Source of the DNA: Leishmania donovani
Taxonomy: Eukaryota > Euglenozoa > Kinetoplastea > Trypanosomatida > Trypanosomatidae
Direction: 5' to 3'
Length of the DNA: 64,000 nucleotides
Assembly: GCF_000227135.1 (NCBI RefSeq)
Contig: NC_018237.1
Location: 218,105-282,104, forward strand
Shown here: piece after piece, positions 1-10,723 of the stretch
How the letters are laid out: every line of letters begins with the position of its first letter
Numbering within the stretch: the stretch's first letter is position 1
Notes under the pieces: model-generated
Databases searched by the model: none
What the model saw: the letters and a program-made list of their open reading frames with translations, nothing else
Told to the model about the DNA's origin: nothing
Made by a program: the position numbers and the translations under genes

Positions 1-1
1 C

Positions 2-1279
2 GAGGAGGGTGTGCTGGCGTGGGCCACGACCTGCCAGGTGTTCTCTGACGGCCATCCAGCCGTGGGCGTCATCAACATCCCCGCGGCGAACATTGCGTCG
101 CGGTACGACCAGCTGGTGACGCGTGTCGTCACGCACGAGATGGCGCACGCGCTCGGCTTCAGTGGAACATTCTTCACAGAAATTCTCCTTGTAACGCAAA
201 TGATGAACATTCGTGGAAAGGACTTTAATGTTTCTGTGATCAACAGCAGCACGGCGGTGGCGAAGGCGCGCGAGCAGTACGGCTGCGACACCTTGGAGTA
301 TCTGGAGATCGAGGACCAGGGCGGTGCGGGCTCCGCCGGGTCGCACATCAAGATGCGCAACGCCAAGGACGAGCTCATGGCGCCTGCCGCAGCTGCCGGG
401 TACTACAGCGCCCTGACCATGGCCATCTTCCAGGACCTCGGCTTCTACCAGGCGGACTTCAGCAAGGCCGAGGAGATGCCGTGGGGCCGGAACGCCGGCT
501 GCGCCTTCCTCAGCGAGAAGTGCATGGAGCAGAACATCACGAAGTGGCCGGCGATGTTCTGCAATGTGAGTGTGGACGTTGTGCGCTGCCCCACCAGTCG
601 TCTGATGCTCGGAACCTGTGGTATAAGAGGATACAGCACTCCGTTTTCGCCCTACTGGCAGTACTTCACCAATATATCCCTTGGGGGCTACTCGCCATTT
701 CTGGATTACTGCCCGTTTGTTATCGGCTACGGTGATGGTTCGTGCAATCAGGACGCATCGTTGGCAACAGGGTTTTTCGGTGCATTCAACGTCTTCTCCG
801 ACGCGGCGCGCTGCATCGATGGCGCCTTCAGGCCGAAGAATAGAACCGCTGCCGATGGCTACTACGCCGGACTGTGCGCCAACGTGCGGTGCGACACGGC
901 CACGCGCACGTACAGCGTGCAGGTGTGCGGCAGTATGGACTACGTGAACTGCACCCCGGGCCTCAGAGTTGAGCTGAGCACCGTGAGCAGCGCCTTCGAG
1001 GAGGGCGGCTACATCACGTGCCCGCCGTACGTGGAGGTGTGCCAGGCCAACGTGAAGGGAGCCAAGGACTTCGCAGGCGACTCCGACAGCTCCAGCAGCG
1101 CCGGTGACGCTGCTGACAGAGCGGCGATGCAGCGGTGGAATGACAGGATGGCCGGCTTGGCTACTGCGGCGATGGTGCTGCTAGGAATGGTTCTCTCTCT
1201 CATGGCGCTCGTGGTTGTGTGGCTACTCCTTCTCACCTGCCCCTGGTGGTGTTGCAAATTTGGGGGGCTCCCAACGTGA
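2..1279 (+). CDS. GP63: Leishmanolysin (GP63), 5'-truncated by window edge, C-terminal transmembrane form
   Basis: This is the C-terminal part of a zinc metalloprotease of the M8 (leishmanolysin) family, the main surface protease of Leishmania. The frame is open from the first base, so the gene starts outside the window and its signal and pro-peptide are not visible. The zinc motif HEMAH lies at 134-148, followed by LGF. The third zinc ligand is the His of GSHIK at 344-346. Many conserved cysteines follow, and the frame ends at a TGA at 1277. The C-terminus is unusual. After a Ser/Asp-rich linker (about 1075-1130) comes a hydrophobic helix of about 25 residues (about 1165-1235) and a short tail with WWCCK, instead of the short GPI-addition signal of the copy ending at 5149. 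It therefore probably encodes a type I transmembrane GP63, as known for a minority of GP63 genes. The segment after HEMAHALGF differs from the downstream copy. Confidence 0.93.
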   Translation, partial: EEGVLAWATTCQVFSDGHPAVGVINIPAANIASRYDQLVTRVVTHEMAHALGFSGTFFTEILLVTQMMNIRGKDFNVSVINSSTAVAKAREQYGCDTLEYLEIEDQGGAGSAGSHIKMRNAKDELMAPAAAAGYYSALTMAIFQDLGFYQADFSKAEEMPWGRNAGCAFLSEKCMEQNITKWPAMFCNVSVDVVRCPTSRLMLGTCGIRGYSTPFSPYWQYFTNISLGGYSPFLDYCPFVIGYGDGSCNQDASLATGFFGAFNVFSDAARCIDGAFRPKNRTAADGYYAGLCANVRCDTATRTYSVQVCGSMDYVNCTPGLRVELSTVSSAFEEGGYITCPPYVEVCQANVKGAKDFAGDSDSSSSAGDAADRAAMQRWNDRMAGLATAAMVLLGMVLSLMALVVVWLLLLTCPWWCCKFGGLPT

Positions 1280-2837
1280 GTTACGACGGTCGGCGAGGTC
1301 GAAACGGAGTGGAGAGGATGGCCATCGGCGAGAAGGCCGCGACGAAGTGTAGCGGCAGTCTGTCCTCATGTCGGCAGCCATCGCTTCACACGTGCGCCGG
1401 AGTGTTATTATTATTATGCTTCGCTGTCGCTCGTCTTCTCCGGTGCACCATCGGAGTCTGAGCTGGGTATGTGTTTCGGTGGGTGGGGCTGCTTCACAGC
1501 CTTCGCCTCCATCCCTTTCCTCCCTTCTGTCGTGGGTGTGTGCGTGCCGCCGATAAGCACCTTAAGTTCTTGGTCAACCATCGCGCAACGGCCAGATGAT
1601 CATCAAGGTCAGCGGCGGCTCTCGACGCCTCTCGCGGTGCCGTCGTGGCCACAATGTGTGCCTCTGTTACGCTTTTTCTGCTTCGTGCTGTTTTGCTGTT
1701 TTGCAGCTCTGGATACGGCGTGCGGCAGACGTAGGCGGGTTGGTGTGCGCCCTCCCTCCCTCTCTGCCGTGCCCCCTCCTCCACCCATCCCTGCTTCCTT
1801 TTTGCCTTTCCTTGACCACACGGCGCGCAGAAGCATCAAAACCCCCTCCCCCGCACCGCCTGGACGCTGCGTGCCATCATAATAGTTGGCCTGCTAGCGC
1901 TCAGTGAAGGACAGCACACAACGAAGCGAAAAGGCAGCTGAGCTGTCGACGGAGTCGCCATGCGCCAAGCACCTACCCACACGCACACACAGCATTGAGA
2001 ACTGTTAAGGGCCGGAGCGGGAAAGGTGGGCGGGCAGGGCCAGAGGAAAACGTCACACGAGCAAGAAGAGGCGACGACCAGATGAAGAAATAGGTGAAGC
2101 AGAACATATCGTGAGCCACAAGAGATGGCGACGCACATGCACGCCGAGACCCATGTCCTCTCCCACCCCAGCGCTCGTTCTGTTTGNNNNNNNNNNNNNN
2201 NNNNNNNNNNNNACAGAATATGGCCGTGCAGTGACAAGTGAATGCACACATGCATCTGCATGCTCCACCTCTTGTTGCTCGCTGCGTCTTTGCTGCCTTT
2301 CCGTTCTCTGTCTCCTCTCCTTCCCGTGTGTGTGTGTGTGACGTGTTGTACGACCTGTTGTGTGACGGCCTCGCTGCTCACCTCCCTCCGCTCTGTCGGT
2401 CGCTTTCTTTCTTTTCCGTCGCTTCATGTGTCATCGGCCCAAAGGTGCGTACATACGACCACGCCGCGACAAGCGGTAAGCTCATGAAGACAGCCGGCAC
2501 ACAGCGTGTGTCGGCGGCTGCAGCAGTGGCGCTGGAACACACGCGGGCACGTGCACGCAAGCCGATCGGACACATCACTGTCTGTCTTTGTGTCTGCCCA
2601 TGTACGGGCATCCCCCCTTCACAGCGTCGGGGTTGTTGCAGGCTCACAGAGCCTCACACCCATCTTCCGCCCACCCAGCTGCACATCCCCTCTGTCTCTC
2701 GCCCCTTTTCCTGCTCGACCCTCCACACTCACTCTGGCGCCTAGACGACACCAACTACTTCGTCGAGCTTTCGCTTTCCCTCCCCCACCACCTCCCCTCG
2801 CACCCTCCCTTGCCTTCTCCCTGTCCCCTCCCTCCCC
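1280..2837. other. GP63 intergenic region
   Basis: About 1.55 kb between two GP63 units. It is rich in pyrimidine stretches and GT/CA simple repeat and has no convincing codon structure; short open frames here are chance products of GC-rich DNA. It should hold the 3' UTR and polyadenylation site of the upstream gene and the 5' trans-splicing signals of the next. A 26-base gap lies at 2187-2212. Confidence 0.6.
2187..2212. other. Assembly gap (26 N)
   Basis: Run of N inside the GP63 intergenic region, next to simple-sequence DNA. Confidence 0.99.
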
Positions 2838-2839
2838 AG
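2760..2839 (+). promoter_or_regulatory. Polypyrimidine tract and spliced-leader acceptor for GP63
   Basis: A nearly pure C/T tract of about 75 bases is followed by the first AG at 2838-2839, 135 bases upstream of the GP63 ATG at 2974. This is the standard arrangement of a trypanosomatid trans-splice acceptor. The exact AG used is inferred. Confidence 0.6.
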
Positions 2840-2973
2840 ATCCGCCAACGCATCCGATCCCGCTACACCCTCTCCCCCGCCCACACGCACGCGCACACCG
2901 CCGTGCACAAGCCCTCGCCCTCGCCCTCGCCACCACACCCCACTGCCCACAGCGCCCCCGCGCCTGCAGAGCC

Positions 2974-3437
2974 ATGTCCGTCGACAGCAGCAGCACGCAC
3001 CGGCACCGCAGCGTCGCCGCGCGCCTGGTGCGCCTCGCGGCTGCCGGCGCCGCAGTCATCGCTGCTGTCGGCACCGCGGCCGCGTGGGNNNNNNNNNNNN
3101 NNNNNNNNNNNNNNNNNNNNNNNNNNNNNNNNNNNNNNNNNNNNNNNNNNNNNNNNNNNNNNNNNNNNNNNNNNNNNNNNNNNNNNNNNNNNNNNNNNNN
3201 NNNNNNNNNNNNNNNCCTTGGATGCGGGGTACTACAGCGCCCTGACCATGGCCATCTTCCAGGACCTCGGCTTCTACCAGGCGGACTTCAGCAAGGCCGA
3301 GGAGATGCCGTGGGGCCGGAACGCCGGCTGCGCCTTCCTCAGCGAGAAGTGCATGGAGCAGAACATCACGAAGTGGCCGGCGATGTTCTGCAACATCGAT
3401 GACGCCGTGCGCTGCCCCACCAGTCGTCTCGGCCTTG
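2974..3437 (+). pseudogene. GP63: GP63 N-terminus joined across a gap to an out-of-frame GP63 fragment
   Basis: The ATG at 2974 begins a typical GP63 N-terminus: MSVDSSSTHRHR, then a basic region and a hydrophobic signal peptide rich in Ala and Val. It runs into a 127-base gap at 3089-3215. The sequence on the far side (3216-3437) encodes the GP63 segment GYYSALTMAIFQDLGF through PTSRLGLG, but in a different frame from the ATG if the gap size is taken literally. It lacks the protease motif, so most of the catalytic domain would have to fit in 127 bases, which it cannot. At 3438 it jumps back to an earlier part of GP63. I read this as an assembly collapse of tandem copies, or less likely a true recombinant pseudogene. 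Confidence 0.75.
3089..3215. other. Assembly gap (127 N) in GP63
   Basis: Gap between the signal peptide and the C-terminal half of a GP63 copy. Its size is too small for the missing domain. Confidence 0.99.
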
Positions 3438-3956
3438 GGCACGGCGGTGGCGAAGGCGCGCGAGCAGTACGGCTGCGGCACCTTGGAGTATCTGGAGATG
3501 GAGGACCAGGGCGGTGCAGGCTCCGCCGGGTCGCACATCAAGATGCGCAACGCGCAGGACGAGCTCATGGCGCCTGCCTCGGATGCGGGGTACTACAGCG
3601 CCCTGACCATGGCCATCTTCCAGGACCTCGGCTTCTACCAGGCGGACTTCAGCAAGGCCGAGGAGATGCCGTGGGGCCGGAACGCCGGCTGCGCCTTCCT
3701 CAGCGAGAAGTGCATGGAGCAGAACATCACGAAGTGGCCGGCGATGTTCTGCAACATCGATGACGCCGTGCGCTGCCCCACCAGTCGTCTCGGCCTTGGC
3801 GTGTGCGGTATAGCGTTCCAACGATTTCCGATGCTGGCGTACTGGCAGTACTTCACTGACCCGCTCCTCGCCGGCATCTCCGCCTTCATGGACTACTGCC
3901 CTGTCGTGGAGCCCTACGGTGATGGCAGCTGCGCACAGCGTACTTCTAAGGCGAAT
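3438..3956 (+). pseudogene. GP63: GP63 internal fragment (second overlapping piece)
   Basis: From 3438 the frame encodes GP63 from TAVAKAREQYGC through the third zinc ligand region (GSHIK), GYYSALTM, PTSRLGLGVCG and on to GDGSCAQRTSKANA. It repeats about 215 bases already present at 3224-3437. At about 3957 the sequence jumps back again to the region just upstream of the zinc motif (FVMYVASVPSEEDVLAWA), in another frame. No start or HEMAH motif belongs to this piece. The internal repeats appear identical, which favours misassembly or very recent unequal crossing over. Confidence 0.75.
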
Positions 3957-5149
3957 GCAACACCGACTTCGTGATGTACGTCGCCTCCGTGCCGAGCGAG
4001 GAGGATGTGCTGGCGTGGGCCACGACCTGCCAGGTGTTCTCTGACGGCCATCCAGCCGTGGGCGTCGTCAACATCCCCGCGGCGAACATTGCGTCGCGGT
4101 ACGACCAGCTGGTGACGCGTGTCGTCACGCACGAGATGGCGCACACGCTCGGCTTCAGCGTCGTCTTCTTCCGAGACGCCAGCATCATGCACCAGGTGTC
4201 GAACATTCGGCGCAAGACTTCAAAAGTACCTGTGTTGAAAAGCCGCACGGCGGTGGCGAAGGCGCGCGAGCAGTACGGCTGCGGCACCTTGGAGTATCTG
4301 GAGATGGAGGACCAGGGCGGTGCAGGCTCCGCCGGGTCGCACATCAAGATGCGCAACGCGCAGGACGAGCTCATGGCGCCTGCCTCGGATGCGGGGTACT
4401 ACAGCGCCCTGACCATGGCCATCTTCCAGGACCTCGGCTTCTACCAGGCGGACTTCAGCAAGGCCGAGGAGATGCCGTGGGGCCGGAACGCCGGCTGCGC
4501 CTTCCTCAGCGAGAAGTGCATGGAGCAGAACATCACGAAGTGGCCGGCGATGTTCTGCAACATCGATGACGCCGTGCGCTGCCCCACCAGTCGTCTCGGC
4601 CTTGGCGTGTGCGGTATAGCGTTCCAACGATTTCCGATGCTGGCGTACTGGCAGTACTTCACTGACCCGCTCCTCGCCGGCATCTCCGCCTTCATGGACT
4701 ACTGCCCTGTCGTGGAGCCCTACGGTGATGGCAGCTGCGCACAGCGTACTTCTAAGGCGAATGCTTCGTTGGTGTCCTTTAACGTCTTCTCCGACGCGGC
4801 GCGCTGCATCGATGGCNNNNNNNNNNNNNNNNNNNNNNNNNNNNNNNNNNNNNNNNNNNNNNNNNNNNNNNNNNNNNNNNNNNNNNNNNNNNNNNNNNNN
4901 NNNNNNNNNNNNNNNNNNNNNNNNNNNNNNNNNNNNNNNNNNNNNNNNNNNNNNNNNNNNNNNNNNNNNNNNNNNNNNNNNNNNNNNNNNNNNNNNNNNN
5001 NNNNNNNNNNNNNNNNNNNNNNNNNNNNNNNNNNNNNNNNNNNNNNNNNNNNNNNNNNNNNNNNNNNNNNNNNNNNNNNNNNNNNNNNNNNNNCGCGCGC
5101 CGCGGCGACGGCGCTGCTGGTGGCCGCGCTGCTGGCCGTGGCGCTCTAG
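3957..5149 (+). CDS. GP63: Leishmanolysin (GP63) catalytic domain and C-terminus with GPI signal, no N-terminus
   Basis: This piece begins mid-protein (TDFVMYVASVPSEED) and contains the zinc motif HEMAHTLGF (HEMAH at 4130-4144), the third zinc ligand His at 4340-4342, and the conserved Cys-rich C-terminal domain to SDAARCIDG. A 277-base gap (4817-5093) follows. The last codons after the gap encode a short Ala/Leu/Val stretch ending ...LLAVAL and a TAG at 5147-5149, the usual GPI-anchor addition signal of GP63. It therefore belongs to a GPI-anchored surface protease, unlike the copy ending at 1279. The real N-terminus may be the one at 2974, with the intervening duplicated pieces being an artefact. 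The HEMAH to third-His spacing is as in the first copy. Confidence 0.85.
4817..5093. other. Assembly gap (277 N) in GP63
   Basis: Gap within the C-terminal domain of the last GP63 copy. The frames on both sides agree if the length is correct. Confidence 0.99.
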
Positions 5150-8103
5150 ACGGTGGATAGGACGGGTGCTGATGGCGTGTCCCCTGCTCCCCCCTCCCTC
5201 CCTCCCTCTCGTTGTCTCTCGGAAGAGCTCCACGCTGTCCTTTCATCTCCTCGCCTGTTCTACGCTTGCTTCGCTGCGCCGCTGCGCACGGTGCCTGTGC
5301 GCTTGGAGAGGTGCAGCAGCGCGCGGGAGCTGAGGGAGGGAGGGGGTGTCGTGCGCGGGTGCGCATGCCTTCTTTCACTTCCTTATTTGTCTTCTATTTG
5401 TTCCCTGCGACACCCGCACACCCCCACCCGCTGGCGGCCATCCGCGGCATCCGCGGGTGCGGGCGCGTGCGTGTGGCACGGTGGTGTCACGCCCGCCGTT
5501 TTGCCGAGCCCGGCCGCCACGCGCTGGTCGGGCTTCTGCCTCCTATTCCATGGCGTGTGTGTGGGTGTGCGCGGGGTCTGTTATTGTGGCAGCTGTATAC
5601 TGCGCTGCGCCCCCTCCCCTCCCCTCCCCTCCCCTCCCCCTCGCGGTCCCTCTGTTCTGTGTGTTGTCACCTCTTCGTTGGGGACCTTCTTTCTCTGGGC
5701 GCTTCGTGATGGCTCGCGTTCTTCGCTGTTGCGTGTCCGTCACCGGGGCCTCCCCTCACCGCGCTCCCTCTCCCTCCCGTCTCCCTCGTGGCTCTCTATA
5801 CGCCTTCCTTCTACTCTCTTCTGCCCTCCCGCCCATCGGCCTGACTTCGTCGTTGTGTTGTGTGCGGGTCGCCCTGCGCTGTCATCTCCTGTGCGTGTCT
5901 GTGTGCGGAGCTGTGCAACGTTATATCCTTCACTGCGGCGTCAGAGACCCTGCCCGGTGACGCCTCCGCCGCCACAGGTGCCTGTAGGCTGTGGTGGGCG
6001 GCACGACAGCAGCTGGCACGCGGCGCCCGCACCCTATCCGACTCCCTCCCCCTCACCCTCCCAAGCCCTCCGCCTTCCTTCCCTCCTGTTTCTGTGGCTC
6101 CGGCCAAACAGCCGAAATGCGTGAAGCGCATGCGGGCGCGGTGCGCACACGCGTTCGCGTACGTCTTACCTGCGTGGAAGCCTCGCGTCGCAGCCCGGAG
6201 GGGACATGCGGCATCCATGGCGGCGAACGCCGGCGTGAGCTCCGCCCCCGCCCACCCCCTGAGCTCGTGTCCCTCGTGGCCTTCCCTCGCGGTGCGCTGG
6301 GCAACGCGGTCACCGCGGCCTATCCCACCTGTGCGCGCGCATTTGCATGGCCGCCCAGGGCCTTGCACGCGCCAGTGCGCCGCTTGCTGGGTGAGTGCTG
6401 CCCTCAAGAAAACGTGCGTCAGGATGCAGGCGCTCTCCCCGTGCTGCGGGGCCGGCTTCTGCCCCTCTCTTCCCCGGGCTCGCCGAGGCAGCCCTGTCTT
6501 CCAGGCGGGCATTGCCTGCGGTGGAGCAAAGGTGTGGGATAGTGAGAGGAGACCTTGCCCACGGCCCCTCCCTTAGCGGGCATGCGCGGACAGCCATGTC
6601 GCTGTCCGCCTCGCTATGTCGCCGTCTCACTCCTTCACATGCACCGCGCTCCCCTAACCCTTCCTCGTGCCCTCACTCAGTCGTATTCCCTTGGCATCCG
6701 CCACGTCTCCCCTGCCCGCTGTTGTCCTGTCAGGCTGTCGATGTATGCGTGACGGAGTGCACCGCTTCGGCCCTCGCGGGCTCGCTCGCTGCGTTGATTG
6801 CGTTGAAGGGGGGGGGCGACAGTGCAGTGCGCAGACACGCACACAATCCAAGGCACGCTCTCATTCACGGCTCGAGCGCCGTCCCAGCCGCCATCCCTCT
6901 GCCGTCGCTGTCCGCGTCGCTGTGGGTCCGCTTGCTCCCCGGTGCGCCGCTCACGCCATCACGCCAGCCGCCGTTTAGACCCCGCTCAACCCCCCCCCCA
7001 ACGGCCACTGCCACCACCACCACCCCACACACGCACGGACACACACAGCGTCGTCCTCGGCGACGTCCCTTGTCGTGCCCCCTCTGCTGTGCAGCACCCC
7101 TGCGCGTCGTTGTGTGGCTCACAGCAGTGTCGGTGCGACGCCGCACTGGGCGGGCGAAACGACTCGCACGGGGGAGGGCGGCCGCTGCTGCTGCTCCCCT
7201 GCGCCTTGCCTGTCGCATTGTTTGGGGTGGCCCCCTCTCCACGGGGCCCTCGTGGGGGCGCTGCGGCCTCTCGTGGGAGGACGGGCGTGCACGCGGGCTC
7301 CGATGGGCCCCCTTGTCTCTGCGCCTGGCTTGCTGGCCTCGCTCAGTGTCCCGCGGCCAGCCGTGCTGCGTCAGCGCACCCCTGCCCAGCTCATGCGAAC
7401 TGCGCACCCGTCAAGAGGCGACGGTGGCGAAAGGCGCGCGTGTGGCACGAGCACACACGCCGTCACTGCTGCCGTGGTGCCCACTCGCTTTCCTTGGTCC
7501 CTTGCATGCAGCGTGCCTGCCTCGCTCTCAGCGAGGCGAAGTACTTTGCGAGGGGCGGACGGCAGGAGCGCCAACCAAAACTGCACAGAAGACGCGCTGC
7601 TGTGCGCGGTGGCGGTGCCGCTGGTGGTAGTCTGAACACCCGAGCAGCAGCTCATGCGGCGGCGGACGCGGAAGGCGCACACTCCGTGCACGGAGTCTAC
7701 TCCAACGTGCGCGGTGCAGCGCGACATCACGTGACGGTCTCTGGTACTGCTGCCACCGGCGCGAGAGACAGAGACGCGGTCCTGCTGCGTCTCTCCGACT
7801 CGGATACGGCGCAGGACGGGCTTCGGCCCGGTCAAGCAAGGGAGGGGGCGGTGGGTGGTCGAACGGCGTCTCCCGTGGGTGGAGGTGGTGTGACGCGGGA
7901 GTGCACCACGACGGCCGTTGCCGCCCCGAAAGCCGCCGTGAGCACGAGCGTCGGTCGTGCCGACCGCACAGACTCTGCCGCCGCCGCGCGTACCCCCGAC
8001 CGCGCTTCGCACGGCCGTCAGCGTGGTCGTCGGAAGCGGCGCCGATCCGCGCGACAACAGCGAGAATCTCCAGAACCCACGGCCGCCGCAGACATCATCT
8101 GTC
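5150..8103. other. Gene-poor region between GP63 and the PIF1-like relic
   Basis: Nearly 3 kb with no recognisable gene. It has long C/T stretches, a (CCCCT)n run at 5610-5640, and GC-rich DNA from about 5900 to 8100 in which several overlapping open frames occur on both strands. Their compositions (Arg/Pro/Ala/Cys-rich) are typical of spurious frames. It should contain the GP63 3' UTR. Confidence 0.5.
5610..5640. repeat. (CCCCT)n microsatellite
   Basis: About six tandem copies of a 5-base pyrimidine unit, downstream of the last GP63 copy. Confidence 0.85.
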
Positions 8104-10723
8104 ATGTTGGACCCCACGCAAGCGAAAGCGGTCGATCTGGCTGTACGCGGCTTCAACATCTTCGTGACGGGCGGCGCTGGAACGGGCAAGTCGCAGACGC
8201 TGCGTGCCATCGTAGCGGCGCTGCGAAGTCGCGAGGTGCACGAGTCTGAGGAGACCTTGCGTGCGGTGGCGAGCGCGGCCGATTCGCCACAGCGGGGTGG
8301 CAGCGGCCGGCGTGCGGGCGCGAGGGAGTCGGATGTGGCGCGAGAGGAGGGGCGGAGCGTGCAGCGTGGTTTCGCAGAGCCATCACCGCCGCCCCACTGT
8401 AAGCGCCCGCCGTCTCGCCTGTCCGAACTCTCGCGCGCCACCACATCCGCGTCGAGGTCGAGCCCGCGCTCCTCNNNNNNNNNNNNNNNNNNNNNNNNNN
8501 NNNNNNNNNNNNNNNNNNNNNNNNNNNNNNNNNNNNNNNNNNNNNNNNNNNNNNNNNNNNNNNNNNNNNNNNNTCGGACCTGGTCGTGGAACCCCGGGGC
8601 AGCCGCTTCGCACGGTGCAGAAGAACGCGGAGGCGGCGCAGCGCTGGCGCCGATGCCGCGTCCTGCTCATTGATGAGGTCAGCATGCCGGAAGCCTCGCT
8701 CTTGGAGCCGCTCGACTACATCGCACATCGAGTGCGTCGATGCACCAACGTGCCCTCTGGCGGCATGCAGGTGATCTTGTGCGGCGTCTCTTTCCAGCTG
8801 CCACCGATTGCAGGCCGCGGGGGGCTGTGGTGCTGGCGAACGACCTCCTCGTCTCGCCCGTTATGGACGCGGCGCCGCAAGCGCGTGGGCGCCCGCTGCC
8901 TCTGTACTCTTTTCGGTTTTTTTTTGTCGTCTCTGACGGTCGACGGAACGCGCTGGATTTTTGTTTTGCAGTGGTCGATGGGTCAGAGACCGAGTCGAGA
9001 GGAGGGAAGGTGTTTACGATCGAGGACCTCAACGTGTTGTTTTTGTCTTTGTGTTCTGCGACTGTTGGAAAAGCTTCACCGTGAAAGCGGGCAGCTGTTG
9101 AGGGTGGGATGGGTCAGTCAGAAGGAAGAGATGTGGAGGGTGCAGGGCACCGCACTGCGTTACAACAAGGTTCTTCGGCGGTGTCGTTTCCCGATAGCCT
9201 TGCCCATTCGGCTGCCTGCGCTTTTTGCTCCTAGACATCAGCTTGGAGGGGTCTTGGTATGCGCGTTGTCGTGCTGGAACACCCCCACTGGGAGGTTTGT
9301 GACGCATTTTTTCTCCGCGTTCTCGATGAAGTGCGTCAGGGTGCGTTGTCGCCGGCTGGATCTCGTACATTGGCATCCCGCTGCGTGCACGCGGCGGACG
9401 ACACCTGCAGTCATGCTGGTACATATGCGAGTGTATGAACGGTGGAAACAGTTGTATCCACAGCAACAGGTGTCACTGCGGCGTCGCGTTTACGCCTGTG
9501 TGCTACGAACAGCGAGGTTGACGCGCGCAATGCCATCTTTTTCGCGCAGCTTCCACCCAAGCATCCTTCAGTGCACGCAACCAACAGAACTTCGGACGCT
9601 TCCGCGTCTTCAACGAAGGTAGAGCCATCAGTTGTCGGTCCGGGTCCACAAGATGTGCATGCTGCTAGGTGGGCACCTTCCTGCACGTATCGCGCCTACG
9701 ACATGCTAACAACAGAGGCAATGAGCCGAACTCACCGGCCACAGTCCACCGTCGTGGCCGTGCCCTCTCCCGTTTCTGACGCTCTGATCGGCACGCAGCT
9801 AGTGCAGCTGCTGGCGTTGAAGGTCGGCACACGTGTGCTGCTGCAGTGCAACGTAGCGCCGCGCCATCGTCTCATAAACGGCTCTGTGGTGATTTTACCG
9901 GTTTCCTGCACCCGCTGGAGCTTCTTGCCGTCGTGAACTACTTTGGAGAATGTGAGCGCATGCGCTTCGGCGAAGACGACGGTGGAGGATGCATCCCCGG
10001 CAAGGCGTTTGCCACCCGCTACCCCTGACCGGGGCGGAGCTCCGCCACCGCTGCCGTCGTGGGCTCAACAGCTGCTTCGCCGCGGCGGGTTTGGCTGCGG
10101 CTCTGATGTGCTCGCCTGCGTGGAGACCTTTCAGACTATGGACGTTGAATCTCTCTGGTGGCGGATGCGCAAACAACTACGAAGGCGGCATGGCAAACGC
10201 GAAGGCACATCATCGCAGCGCTGCCGCGACAACCGCGAGGCAATGGGCACTAGTTGTGTAGATGTGGAACTGGGGAAGGCTATGGAGGCCGATAAGGTAG
10301 GAACGCACAGCCCCCGCGCAGCGCCTGCAGCAGCAGTAGCAGCAGCGTCCGTTTGTTTACGCCTTTGTCTCTCCCATTACGCAAGACTTGAGCGGGGCAT
10401 CGGCGTTCTCTGAGGGCGGAGCTAGCGATGATGTTGCCAGTAGGAGTGAGAGAGCAGCATGGGGTGCGGAAGGCAGTGTCACGGTGTCTGCCGCGAGTGT
10501 CGTGTCCCACACGCAGATACCCCTACGACACGCGTGGGCACTCACAATTCACAAATCGCAGGGCCTCACGCTGCAGCCAGTGCAGGTCGATATGGCCAAC
10601 ATTCGCACACCTGGGCAGGCCTACGTTGCACTGAGTCTGGCGCCGTCGCTGGATCAGCTCACGATATTTAACTTCGATCCGATGGCGGTGACCACCTCAG
10701 CGGCAGGGACACCCGCAACTTAA
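8104..10723 (+). pseudogene. PIF1-family DNA helicase, broken
   Basis: Pieces of a 5'-3' superfamily 1B helicase of the PIF1 group lie in the right order but in different frames. Frame one: ATG at 8104, MLDPTQAKAV and Walker A GGAGTGKS, ending near 8240. After the 99-base gap (8475-8573), a second frame carries RCRVLLIDEVSM (Walker B, about 8660-8690) and FQLPPI (about 8790). A third block at about 9500-9920 has CATNSEVDARN and GTRVLLQCNV. The last block, at about 10500-10723, carries ALTIHKSQGLTL and QAYVALSLA (motifs V/VI) and ends in TAA. At least three frame changes and internal stops separate them. Trypanosomatids have an expanded PIF1 family acting in nuclear and mitochondrial DNA maintenance. 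This copy looks inactive unless the draft contains errors near the gap. Confidence 0.8.
8475..8573. other. Assembly gap (99 N) in PIF1-like helicase
   Basis: Gap between Walker A and Walker B. It may hide the helicase motif Ia segment. Confidence 0.99.

Noticed and set aside
2588..3763. 391-codon frame spanning the GP63 5' UTR, gap and coding region
   Set aside because: It joins pyrimidine-rich 5' UTR to GP63 across Ns; the true GP63 start is the ATG at 2974 in another frame.
6395..8249. Two overlapping plus-strand frames of over 400 codons upstream of the PIF1-like relic
   Set aside because: Arg/Cys/Pro/Ser-rich translations with no domain and heavy overlap in several frames. Typical of stop-poor GC-rich DNA.
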